The notes under the pieces were generated by a model. That model was not told where the DNA came from. It made no database searches and saw only the letters and a list, made by a program, of their open reading frames with translations. A DNA stretch of 64,000 bases, taken from the NCBI RefSeq assembly GCF_003595195.1, contig NZ_CP032418.1, positions 632,501 through 696,500 of the forward strand, written 5' to 3'. The translations under genes and the position numbers were made by a program. The DNA is from Paenisporosarcina cavernae. Its GTDB lineage: Bacteria; Bacillota; Bacilli; Bacillales_A; Planococcaceae. Of the stretch, positions 34,834-42,751 are shown piece after piece; position 1 is the stretch's first letter, and each line of letters opens with the position of its first letter.

Positions 34834-35960
34834 TGGCACGAAAAATATGCGTTGTAACTAGCTCGAGAGCAGAATACGGTTTGTTAAAGCCTTTAATGGA
34901 TAAAATAAAACAATCAGTTGAGTTTGACTTTCAATTAATAGTATCTGGAATGCATTTGTCTATCGAATTTGGGCATACCTATAAACAAATTGAACAAGAT
35001 GGTTTTACAATTGATGAAAAAGTTGAAACATTAATGTCATCAGATTCAGCAATAGGTGTACTAAATTCTCTTGCTTTAACAACGATGGGGCTTGCTAATG
35101 CATTTCAAAGATTGAGACCAGATTTAGTTGTGATTCTAGGTGATCGATATGAAATGCTTGGAGTTGCTCAGTCGGCATTAATCATGCAAATACCAATTGC
35201 ACATATCCATGGAGGAGAGTGTACATTTGGCTCCTATGATGATTCCATTCGCCATTCTATTACAAAAATGGCAACTTGGCATTTTACTAGTAGTGAAGCT
35301 CATCGAAATAGAGTAATTCAATTAGGTGAGAGTCCTTCACGCGTATGGAATGTTGGAGCTTTGGGAATTGAACATACTGTTAATTTACAACTTTTGTCTA
35401 AAAGTAAAGTGTATGACCTATTAAAGTTGAATGAAGAAAAGGAAGTTCTCGTTGTTACCTATCATCCAGAAACTAATGGGGATTCAGAAGGAATCTATGA
35501 GTTAATTGATGCTCTTACGAAGTTTAATAATTACAATATTATTTTTACGAAGTCTAATGCAGATAACGGTGGCCGCCATATAAATACAGTCATCGAAAAG
35601 TCATTAACTCAATTCGAAAATGCTCAGCTAGTCGATTCATTGGGACAATTGCGATATTTAAGTTTAGTACAACATTCTACAGCTGTCATTGGCAATTCTT
35701 CTAGTGGCTTAATTGAAGCTCCTTATTTACAAACTCCCACAGTAAATATCGGTAATCGACAGAAGGGAAGAGAACGTCCTGCAAGTATCATCGATTGCAC
35801 GAGTGACCTTAATTCTATTGAAACTGCAATTCACCAAGCAATTCAGTTTGATGGAAACTATGAGAGAATTTTTGGAGAAGGAAAAGCAGATGCCCTAATA
35901 ATGGATTATTTGCTTTCCATACCTCATTATTCTATTAAAAAGGAGTTCTACGACCTATGA
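34830..35960 (+). CDS. legG: Hydrolysing UDP-GlcNAc/bacillosamine 2-epimerase (LegG/NeuC)
   Basis: A 376-residue enzyme that removes the nucleotide and epimerises C2, giving the 6-deoxy-mannosamine derivative for the synthase. Family motifs: TSSRAEYGLLKPL at the N-terminus, VILGDRYEMLG, IAHIHGGE, SIRHSITKMATWHF, and GNSSSGLIEAPYL in the C-terminal GT-B-like domain. It begins ATGATG; the first overlaps the legC stop (4 bp). NeuC and LegG are homologous; the neighbours LegB and LegC argue for LegG. Confidence 0.9.
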   Translation: MMARKICVVTSSRAEYGLLKPLMDKIKQSVEFDFQLIVSGMHLSIEFGHTYKQIEQDGFTIDEKVETLMSSDSAIGVLNSLALTTMGLANAFQRLRPDLVVILGDRYEMLGVAQSALIMQIPIAHIHGGECTFGSYDDSIRHSITKMATWHFTSSEAHRNRVIQLGESPSRVWNVGALGIEHTVNLQLLSKSKVYDLLKLNEEKEVLVVTYHPETNGDSEGIYELIDALTKFNNYNIIFTKSNADNGGRHINTVIEKSLTQFENAQLVDSLGQLRYLSLVQHSTAVIGNSSSGLIEAPYLQTPTVNIGNRQKGRERPASIIDCTSDLNSIETAIHQAIQFDGNYERIFGEGKADALIMDYLLSIPHYSIKKEFYDL

Positions 35961-37030
35961 ATACATATATCATTGCAGAAGCTGGCGTTAATCACAACGG
36001 ATCTTTAACTATGGCAAAAGAATTAGTATCAGTTGCAAAACGTGCTGGAGCAAACGCTGTGAAATTTCAAACTTTTAAAACCGAAAACTTGGTAACAAAA
36101 GATGCGGAACAAGCAGATTATCAAATCAATAACTTAGGACAAGCAAGCTCACAGTTTGAGATGTTAAAAAAACTAGAATTATCATATGAAGATTTTATCG
36201 AGTTGAAAAAATATTGTGAAAATGAACAAATTGAATTTTTGTCGACACCTTTTGATTATGAAAGTGTCGATTTTTTACTTGAAAAACTTCAACTTTCAAA
36301 AGCGAAGATCCCTTCTGGTGAAATGACAAATTCACCATTTGTACATTATATAGCGACAAAACAAAAACCAATTATTCTTTCTACTGGGATGGCAATGATT
36401 GAGGAAATACATGAAGCATTGTCGTTTATCGCGTACGGTTTAGCTTTTCCAAATGAAAATGTGATTATTGAAAAAGTCAAAGCTTTTTATGATACGGAAG
36501 ATTCTAAGAAAATCTTACGAGAATATGTAACTGTGTTGCATTGCACAACGGAATATCCTGCTCCTTATGAAACAATTAATCTAAATGCTTTGAATCAGAT
36601 GAAGAATGAATTTCAAGTTTCTATTGGCTTATCTGACCATTCAGAAGGTGTTTCGGTGCCAGTTGCTGCTGTTGCATTGGGTGCAGAATTAATTGAAAAA
36701 CATTTTACTTTAGATAAAAATTTAGAAGGTCCTGACCACGTTGCCTCTCTAGACCCAAATGAACTCGCTGATATGGTTCGCTCGATTCGAGAAATTGAAA
36801 AAGCTTTTGGAAGCGGCATTAAGATGCCAACATTTAATGAGATTAAAAATCGTTCTGCAGCTAGGAAAAGCTTAGTTGCAAAAATAGACATTCAGAAAGG
36901 TGAATTCTTCACACAAGAAAACTTGATTTCTAAAAGACCGGGAAATGGGATGCCACCATCAACCTATTGGTCTATTTTAGGTAAAGAGGCTAAAAAGTCA
37001 TATCAGAAGGATGAGATGATTGATGAATAA
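35957..37030 (+). CDS. legI: Legionaminic acid synthase (LegI/NeuB family)
   Basis: A 357-residue NeuB-family aldolase-type synthase that condenses PEP with the 6-deoxy-mannosamine derivative to form the nine-carbon acid. TIM barrel with IAEAGVNHNGS, AVKFQTFK, STPFDYESVDFL, KIPSGEMTN, TTEYPAPYETINL and SDHSEGVSVPVAA motifs; a C-terminal SAF (antifreeze-like) domain follows (about 290-350, RKSLVAKIDIQKGE). It overlaps the upstream gene by 4 bp. Confidence 0.93.
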   Translation: MNTYIIAEAGVNHNGSLTMAKELVSVAKRAGANAVKFQTFKTENLVTKDAEQADYQINNLGQASSQFEMLKKLELSYEDFIELKKYCENEQIEFLSTPFDYESVDFLLEKLQLSKAKIPSGEMTNSPFVHYIATKQKPIILSTGMAMIEEIHEALSFIAYGLAFPNENVIIEKVKAFYDTEDSKKILREYVTVLHCTTEYPAPYETINLNALNQMKNEFQVSIGLSDHSEGVSVPVAAVALGAELIEKHFTLDKNLEGPDHVASLDPNELADMVRSIREIEKAFGSGIKMPTFNEIKNRSAARKSLVAKIDIQKGEFFTQENLISKRPGNGMPPSTYWSILGKEAKKSYQKDEMIDE

Positions 37031-37649
37031 ACCACTTATAATTCTTGGGAATGGCGGTCACGCCTCAGTATTATCCGAAATATTAAAAAGTCAAAGCCGT
37101 AAAATTATTGGTTTTACTTCACCGCAAAGAGAGAAAAATTTACAAGGGATTGTTTACCTAGGGGAGGAGGATATCATTTTTGAATACTCACCCTCAGAGG
37201 TAGAATTAGTACTTGGATTAGGGTCAACACATATCGACGACAAACGAAAAAATATTTTCACTAAATTTATAGAGAAAAATTATCGATTCTCAAATGTCAT
37301 TCATAGTTCTTCAATCATTTCCCCCTCCTGTGAGTTAGGACAAGGCGTACAACTTATGGCAGGAAGCATTATTCAAGCTAACACTAAAATTGCCGATAAT
37401 ACGATTATAAATACAGGGGCAAAAGTAGATCATGATTGTATAATTGAATCCCATGTACACATAGCACCTGGAACAACCATTTCAGGCAATGTGATTATTG
37501 GCGAATCAACCCACATAGGTGTGGGTTCAACTATTATTCAAGGAATCACAATCGGTAAGTCATGTATGATTGGAGCAGGGTCGGTATTAATACGTTCAAT
37601 ACATGATGAATCAAAAGTGTACGGAGTACCCGCAAAGGAAGTGAAATAA
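37023..37649 (+). CDS. NeuD/PglD-family sugar acetyltransferase (likely LegH role)
   Basis: A 208-residue left-handed beta-helix acetyltransferase. The N-terminal LIILGNGGHASVLSEIL motif is the PglD/NeuD nucleotide-sugar-binding signature; hexapeptide repeats run from about 85 to 195 (NTGAKVDHDCIIESHVHIAPGTTISG). In this context it probably N-acetylates the 4-amino sugar made by LegC; O-acetylation of the finished sugar is the alternative. I chose ATG 37023, one codon inside the longest frame, which would start at TTG. It overlaps legI by 8 bp. Confidence 0.85.
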   Translation: MNKPLIILGNGGHASVLSEILKSQSRKIIGFTSPQREKNLQGIVYLGEEDIIFEYSPSEVELVLGLGSTHIDDKRKNIFTKFIEKNYRFSNVIHSSSIISPSCELGQGVQLMAGSIIQANTKIADNTIINTGAKVDHDCIIESHVHIAPGTTISGNVIIGESTHIGVGSTIIQGITIGKSCMIGAGSVLIRSIHDESKVYGVPAKEVK

Positions 37650-38693
37650 GTGAGTAAGTGGCACGATATTAAAGTATTGAAAGAGTCTACACTACTTCAG
37701 ACAATGGAAATTATTGATAAATCGACTCTTCAATTTGCCGTGGTTGTGGATGAAAATGATCATCTTTTAGGAACAGTAACGGACGGGGATATTCGTCGAA
37801 GTTTCTTAAAAGGACACAGCAAGGATGTAACCATTACATTTGTAATGAATACTAACCCTACCGTTTTTAAAGTGGGTCATCCACGTAGTTTCTATATTAA
37901 ATTTATGAAACAAAAACAATTAAAACAGTTACCCCTTGTTACGGATGATAACAAAATTATTGACGTGCTTTTTATAGATAAAATAGATTCTGGATATGAA
38001 AATTCCGTAGTATTAATGGCAGGTGGATTAGGGACTAGGCTAAGACCATTGACAAATGATATACCAAAACCGATGTTAAAAGTTGGTGGCAAACCAATTT
38101 TAGAAACGATTATAGATGGATTTAAGCAATATGGTTATACACACTTCCATCTTTCTGTTAATTATAAAAAAGATGTCATAAAAAATTACTTTCAAAATGG
38201 TGAAGCTTTTGATGTCAGCATTTCGTATGTTGAAGAATCCAATCGATTGGGAACTGCTGGTGCTCTTTCATTGCTTCCTGAAAAACCTAAAACGCCTATT
38301 TTTGTTATGAACGGCGATTTGCTAACTCAATTGAATTTTGAACAGTTAATGCACTTCCACATTGAAAACGATTCTATTGCAACAATGTGTGTTAGGGAAT
38401 TTGAATATCAAATACCATATGGAGTTATTGAAACAGATGGCGATGATTTAGTATCTATAAAAGAGAAACCTGTACATAAAAGTTTTGTTAATGCGGGCAT
38501 ATATGTCCTTAATCCAGAGGCGTTAGATTACATACCTGAAAATGAGTTTTACGATATGCCAGAATTGTTCCAAAAGCTACTAAATTTAGGAAGAAAAACT
38601 TCTGTATTTCCCATTCGTGAATACTGGTTAGATATAGGACGTATGGATGATTTTGAAAAGGCAAACACTGAATACGAGGAAAAGAATATATGA
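37650..38693 (+). CDS. CBS-domain sugar nucleotidyltransferase (PtmE-like)
   Basis: A 347-residue fusion. Residues 1-115 hold two CBS motifs (FAVVVDENDHLLGTVTDGDIRR). Residues 120-347 form an RfbA/GlmU-type nucleotidyltransferase with VVLMAGGLGTRLRPLTNDIPKPML and an MNGDLL metal site. Campylobacter PtmE makes GDP-glucosamine for a GDP-based legionaminic pathway, so this gene suggests GDP-sugar intermediates here too (inference). It starts at GTG 37650, right after the previous TAA, with AAAGGAAG just upstream. Confidence 0.85.
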   Translation: MSKWHDIKVLKESTLLQTMEIIDKSTLQFAVVVDENDHLLGTVTDGDIRRSFLKGHSKDVTITFVMNTNPTVFKVGHPRSFYIKFMKQKQLKQLPLVTDDNKIIDVLFIDKIDSGYENSVVLMAGGLGTRLRPLTNDIPKPMLKVGGKPILETIIDGFKQYGYTHFHLSVNYKKDVIKNYFQNGEAFDVSISYVEESNRLGTAGALSLLPEKPKTPIFVMNGDLLTQLNFEQLMHFHIENDSIATMCVREFEYQIPYGVIETDGDDLVSIKEKPVHKSFVNAGIYVLNPEALDYIPENEFYDMPELFQKLLNLGRKTSVFPIREYWLDIGRMDDFEKANTEYEEKNI

Positions 38694-39376
38694 AATCCAA
38701 AATACTAGCTATTATTCCTGCTCGTGGAGGATCAAAAGGTGTAATCAGAAAAAATATTCGTAATATGGCTGGGAAACCCTTAATTGCATGGACTATTGAA
38801 GAAGCAAAAAAATCAAAATACATTGATAGAATAATATTATCATCAGAAGATGAAGAAATAATTAATGTTGCAAAAAAATACGGATGCGAAGTTCCATTTG
38901 TTAGACCTAAAGAACTTGCCCAAGATAATTCTACTGGCATGGACCCGGTCCTTCATGCCATTAATCAATGCCCAGGTTATGACTATGTGGTCTTGTTACA
39001 GCCAACATCTCCACTCCGCTTAGCAGAGGACATAGATGGATGTATAGAGAAAGTTTTAAAGGAAAAATTACATTATTGTGTTTCTGTCTCTGAACCACCA
39101 CATTCCCCTTTTTGGATGTACCACGTAAATAATGTTGGAGAAATGAAACCAGTTATTTCCCAACCTGGAATTTCGACTAGAAGGCAAGATTTGAAACCTG
39201 TGTATTCATTGAATGGTGCAATTTATGTTGGGGAAACGAGTAAAATCATTGAAAGTAAAACTTTTCTAACTGATAATACAAGAGCTTTCGTTATGAGTTC
39301 GGATAGATCATTCGATATTGACACAGAATTAGATTTTAAAATATGCGAGTTTTTGTTGGGAAATAGCGAGAGGTGA
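38690..39376 (+). CDS. legF: CMP-legionaminic acid synthetase (LegF/NeuA family)
   Basis: A 228-residue cytidylyltransferase that activates the nonulosonic acid as its CMP derivative, the donor for Maf enzymes. Motifs: IIPARGGSKGVIRKNIRNMAGKPL, ILSSEDEEI, LLQPTSPLR and FDIDTELDF. It overlaps the upstream gene by 4 bp and is the last gene of the operon. PseF is the alternative, but the LegB/C/I-type neighbours favour legionaminic acid. Confidence 0.9.
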   Translation: MKSKILAIIPARGGSKGVIRKNIRNMAGKPLIAWTIEEAKKSKYIDRIILSSEDEEIINVAKKYGCEVPFVRPKELAQDNSTGMDPVLHAINQCPGYDYVVLLQPTSPLRLAEDIDGCIEKVLKEKLHYCVSVSEPPHSPFWMYHVNNVGEMKPVISQPGISTRRQDLKPVYSLNGAIYVGETSKIIESKTFLTDNTRAFVMSSDRSFDIDTELDFKICEFLLGNSER

Positions 39377-39462
39377 TTTTAATTTTCTTTTTTAGGAATG
39401 TTTATGTTAAATTGCTTAATAATCTGCAAGTTCAGAATGTGAAATTTAATGAATATGAATCG

Positions 39463-39500
39463 ATACCTTTTTGAAATTATATCAAAAGGGTATTTTTTTG
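39463..39500 (+). terminator. Intrinsic terminator of the legionaminic acid operon
   Basis: A 12-bp stem, ATACCTTTTTGA / TCAAAAGGGTAT (one G-U pair), is followed by T7. Confidence 0.9.
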
Positions 39501-39597
39501 ATTATGAGTGTTTTGAATATTTACAGGAAAAATATTCTTTCCTAAATGACTAAATTTGATTAAAACTTTCTTACCAAAACTCCTTTCCACTTTCTTG

Positions 39598-39624
39598 TAA
39601 AAAAACTCGTACATTAACCGATAT
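39598..39624 (+). promoter_or_regulatory. SigD promoter of flaG-fliDST
   Basis: TAAA (39598-39601), 15-bp spacer, ACCGATAT (39617-39624). Seven of eight -10 positions match the SigD consensus GCCGATAT. Confidence 0.88.
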
Positions 39625-39659
39625 ATAACTGAGAAGGTAATATAAAAGGAGGATTTTTC

Positions 39660-40046
39660 ATGCGTGTTTCGACTCAGAATTTCTCTAATGATGTTATGGT
39701 ATCTTCCACTTTTACTAAGGAGGCTTCTAAGGCGACACCTGAATCCTCTCCGAGTAAGAATGAAATGAAAGATATCTTAATGTACAATGATGAATTTAGT
39801 AATACGATTGAAGATAATTTGGTAGAAGATAAAATTAGTAAAGTTATCACAGCTTTAAATGATTTTTTAGCTCAACATAATCGGAATTCCAAATTTGTTA
39901 TGCACGAAGGATTAGATCGTTATTATGTACAAGTTGTGGACTCTGAAACAGAAGAAGTAATTAGAGAAGTTCCACCTAAGAAGTTATTAGATGCTTATTA
40001 CACAATGCAAAAATACTTAGGCATGATTGTAGATGAGAAAATATAG
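39660..40046 (+). CDS. flaG: Flagellar protein FlaG
   Basis: A 128-residue FlaG/YvyC-family protein, associated with filament length control. The variable Ser/Thr-rich N-terminus is followed by the conserved domain (about 60-128): ALNDFLAQHNRNSKFVMHEGLDRYYVQVVD and EVIREVPPKKLLDAY. SD AAAGGAGG. First gene of the SigD-dependent flaG-fliD-fliS-fliT operon. Confidence 0.93.
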   Translation: MRVSTQNFSNDVMVSSTFTKEASKATPESSPSKNEMKDILMYNDEFSNTIEDNLVEDKISKVITALNDFLAQHNRNSKFVMHEGLDRYYVQVVDSETEEVIREVPPKKLLDAYYTMQKYLGMIVDEKI

Positions 40047-40058
40047 GAGGTAAAGAAA

Positions 40059-41540
40059 ATGACACCAATGAGAATAGGCGGTTTAGCATCTGGAATGGAT
40101 ATCGATCAAATAGTCGGAGATTTGATGAAAGCAGAAAGAATCCCTTTGGATAAGCTTTTTCAAAATAAGAAGAGATTTGAGTGGCAACGAGATGCTTTTC
40201 GAGAAATTAATACAAAATTAAATACGTTTGATCGATTTGTTTTTGATAATTTTTCTTTATCGAGTAATTTTAGAAAGTCAACAGTTACCAGTACCAATGA
40301 AGATTTAATAAGTGCTACGACGAGCGGTAGTGGAGCATTAACTGTTAATTCAGTTGATCAACTAGCAAGTTCTTCATATGGTGTTGGAACGAATCCATTG
40401 AAACCAGCTGCATCCTCAACTATAGGTGTTGATGCAACTGTTTCTTTGAGTGTAATACAAACGGATGGATCGATGAAAGACGTTTCTTTATCTTTTTTAT
40501 CTACAGATAAAGTTTCTGATGTCGTTACTAAAATTAACAACAGTAACGGTGGAGTAACTGCATTTTATGATGAAATAAGCGGTCAATTCTCGTTAAGTGC
40601 AAAAGCAAGTGGAAATAATACTAATGGCGCTGAAATAATTGAAACAGGTGGAACAAACTTTTTTCAAACTCAATTTGGCTTTAGTTCAAATGATTTAGCT
40701 GCAAATGGTACTAACGCGATTTTAACTGTTAATGGAGCTACTATAGAAAGAACATCCAACTCATTCTCTTTAGCAGGGTTTAACCTCAATTTGAAAGGCA
40801 CTACGACTACTACAGTGACTTTATCGGCTGCTACAGATGTTGAAAATATGGTGGATAAAGTAAAGGGATTTGTTGAAAAATATAATGAATTAATAAGTGG
40901 TCTAAATAGCCAACTAAAAGAAAAAAAGTATAGAGACTTCCCCCCCCTTTCAGATGAACAAAGAAAAGACATGTCAGAAAAAGAGCAAGAACTTTGGGAT
41001 GAAAAATCTAAAAGTGGAATTTTAAAAAATGATGCTATTCTTCGGAATGGATTAAGCGAAATTAGAAATTCATTGTATGGAAGGGTAGATGGTTTGGGAG
41101 ATAACATTGTTGATACATTTGCGGAAATGGGTATCACAACATCTTCTAACTTTACAGATGGTGGTCAACTGGTTATTGATGAAAGTAAGCTACGTAAAGC
41201 TATTATTGAAAATCCAGATAATGTTACCAAAACTTTTTCAAATAGTGGTGAAAAAACTGCTATTGATGATACACGAGGAATTGCACAAAGATTACGAGAT
41301 TCCTTAAAAGACTTAACCAAAAACATTGAAAAAAAAGCAGGTAAATCTACTTCTACAGATCAACAATATTCTATTGGGAAGAACCTGATTACAACCGAAG
41401 ATAGTATTCGAACATTTACAAACAGGCTCCAAGATATCGAATCTAGATACTGGCGACAATTTACAGCGATGGAAAAAGCTATTTCACAAGCAAATCAACA
41501 ATCTGCCTTTTTAATGGGACAATTTGGCGGAGGAATGTAA
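40059..41540 (+). CDS. fliD: Filament cap protein FliD
   Basis: A 493-residue cap protein (HAP2) that promotes flagellin polymerisation at the filament tip. FliD_N signature RIGGLASGMDIDQIVGDLMKAERIPLDKL; the C-terminal region holds DSIRTFTNRLQDIESRYWRQFTAMEKAISQANQQSAFL. Charged insertion around 280-320 (KEKKYRDFPPLSDEQRKDMSEKEQ). SD AGGAGG. FliS and FliT chaperone genes follow. Confidence 0.95.
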   Translation: MTPMRIGGLASGMDIDQIVGDLMKAERIPLDKLFQNKKRFEWQRDAFREINTKLNTFDRFVFDNFSLSSNFRKSTVTSTNEDLISATTSGSGALTVNSVDQLASSSYGVGTNPLKPAASSTIGVDATVSLSVIQTDGSMKDVSLSFLSTDKVSDVVTKINNSNGGVTAFYDEISGQFSLSAKASGNNTNGAEIIETGGTNFFQTQFGFSSNDLAANGTNAILTVNGATIERTSNSFSLAGFNLNLKGTTTTTVTLSAATDVENMVDKVKGFVEKYNELISGLNSQLKEKKYRDFPPLSDEQRKDMSEKEQELWDEKSKSGILKNDAILRNGLSEIRNSLYGRVDGLGDNIVDTFAEMGITTSSNFTDGGQLVIDESKLRKAIIENPDNVTKTFSNSGEKTAIDDTRGIAQRLRDSLKDLTKNIEKKAGKSTSTDQQYSIGKNLITTEDSIRTFTNRLQDIESRYWRQFTAMEKAISQANQQSAFLMGQFGGGM

Positions 41541-41573
41541 GAAGTTGATAAAAAGAAAGGGAGTTGTCTAAAT

Positions 41574-41972
41574 TTGTCAGCACAAACTGCACATCAAATT
41601 TACAAGCAAAATAGTGTTAATACTGCATCACCGGGGGATTTAACTCTACTTTTATATAATGGCTGTTTAAAGTTTTTAAATAAAGCTAAAGTTGCCATTA
41701 GTGAAGCAGATATTCAAGTTAAAAACATTAATTTACAAAAAGCTCAAAAAATCATCAGTGAACTTATCGTTACTCTTAATATGGACTATGAAATATCTTC
41801 ATCAATGTTAAATATGTACGAATATATGAATAGAAGATTAATTGAAGCAAACATTAAAAACGATGCCCAGATAATAGAGGAAATAGAAGGTTATGTAGTG
41901 GAGTTTCGCGATACTTGGAAAGAAGTTATAAAAATCAATCGCCAAAATTCATTCTCAGGTAACCAAGCATAA
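41574..41972 (+). CDS. fliS: Flagellin export chaperone FliS
   Basis: A 132-residue four-helix chaperone that binds the flagellin C-terminus and also FliW-related partners. Signature QNSVNTASPGDLTLLLYNGCLKFLNKA. Start at TTG 41574 is inferred from SD AAAGGGAG about 9 bp upstream and from the conserved length of the N-terminus. Its stop overlaps the fliT start by 1 bp. Confidence 0.92.
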   Translation: MSAQTAHQIYKQNSVNTASPGDLTLLLYNGCLKFLNKAKVAISEADIQVKNINLQKAQKIISELIVTLNMDYEISSSMLNMYEYMNRRLIEANIKNDAQIIEEIEGYVVEFRDTWKEVIKINRQNSFSGNQA

Positions 41973-42331
41973 TGGATTCACTAGAAAGTGCCTTAAAGAT
42001 ATCAAAAGAGCTTTTTGAATTTTTAGCTGAGGTTCCTTCCTCAATTAAACGTGATGAATTCTTAAATAATTTGTCCAAGCTTCTTGAGGATAGAGAAAAA
42101 GTTTTTGCAGATTTGTTGGATTTAGAATCAGTTATTGCAAATGAAAAAGATAAATATCAAATATTAGTGGAACTAGACCAAGCTATTCTTAAAAGAATGA
42201 CTTTGATTCAGGAAACTATCAAAAGGGATATATTGTCCCTACAAGTCCGAAAAAAAACAGAATCTAGTTACACAAATCCATATTCATCTACTCAAACATC
42301 AGATGGAATGTATTATGACAAAAAAAAATAG
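41972..42331 (+). CDS. fliT: Flagellar chaperone FliT-like
   Basis: A 119-residue, mainly helical protein that in Bacillus chaperones FliD. Sequence similarity in this family is low, and the call rests on position after fliS, size, and helical pattern (LSKLLEDREKVFADLLDLE; LVELDQAILKRMTLIQETIKRDI). The C-terminal tail is Ser/Thr/Tyr-rich. It marks the right edge of the AT-rich motility block. Confidence 0.8.
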   Translation: MDSLESALKISKELFEFLAEVPSSIKRDEFLNNLSKLLEDREKVFADLLDLESVIANEKDKYQILVELDQAILKRMTLIQETIKRDILSLQVRKKTESSYTNPYSSTQTSDGMYYDKKK

Positions 42332-42346
42332 TATAAATAAAAAATC

Positions 42347-42413
42347 TATCTTTTAAAGATAAAGATTAAAAAGAATTCTAGACTTCATGTAAATGAATGG
42401 GATTAAGAATTCT
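42347..42413 (+). promoter_or_regulatory. Candidate operators upstream of the XRE regulator
   Basis: The palindrome AGAATTCT occurs twice (42372-42379 and 42406-42413), 34 bp apart, the second just before the SD. A TATCTTT-T-AAAGATA palindrome lies at about 42347-42361. Such duplicated sites suggest autoregulation by the XRE protein (inference). Confidence 0.4.
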
Positions 42414-42423
42414 GGAGGGCATT

Positions 42424-42669
42424 ATGGAATTTCATAAAGAAGTTCAATTCATAGATCCGGTAGAAGAACTAGTTCAAAAACTAGTTGTTTGCCGAAAAAT
42501 GCAGGGATTGACGCAGAAAGAGCTTGCAGTAAAATGTGGACTTCAGCAAACGGCGATTGCTCGAATCGAGACGGGATCAACGGTGCCGCGACTTGATACA
42601 TTTATGAAGATTGCAAATGCTTTAGAGTTGAAGCCTTTTTTGCAACCGAATACAGTGTCAGAAATATAG
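42424..42669 (+). CDS. XRE-family helix-turn-helix regulator
   Basis: An 81-residue protein with a single HTH_3 domain (about 23-75). The recognition region is LTQKELAVKCGLQQTAIARIETGSTVPRLDTFMKIANAL, a canonical Cro/C1-type HTH. There is no sensor domain. I chose ATG 42424 with TGGAGGG upstream. It lies alone between fliT and a methyl-accepting protein and is followed by its own terminator. Similar small XRE proteins can be antitoxins of HigBA-type pairs, but no toxin gene is adjacent. Confidence 0.85.
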   Translation: MEFHKEVQFIDPVEELVQKLVVCRKMQGLTQKELAVKCGLQQTAIARIETGSTVPRLDTFMKIANALELKPFLQPNTVSEI

Positions 42670-42673
42670 TCAA

Positions 42674-42702
42674 AAACATCCTGAAAATAGGATGTTTTTT
42701 TT
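42674..42702 (+). terminator. Intrinsic terminator after the XRE gene
   Basis: Stem AACATCCT / AGGATGTT with a GAAAAT loop, followed by T-run. Confidence 0.85.
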
Positions 42703-42751
42703 GACAGTTTTATGGTACTTTTAAGCTAGAGAGATTTATAGGGGGCAGGGT

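Noticed and set aside
32684-39376. Pseudaminic acid pathway
   Set aside because: The dehydratase and aminotransferase look like LegB and LegC, a NeuC-type hydrolysing epimerase is present, and PseH/PseG-type genes are absent.
42701-42729. SigA promoter with TTGACA before the chemotaxis gene
   Set aside because: No acceptable -10 hexamer at 16-18 bp; the TTGACA partly overlaps the T run of a terminator.
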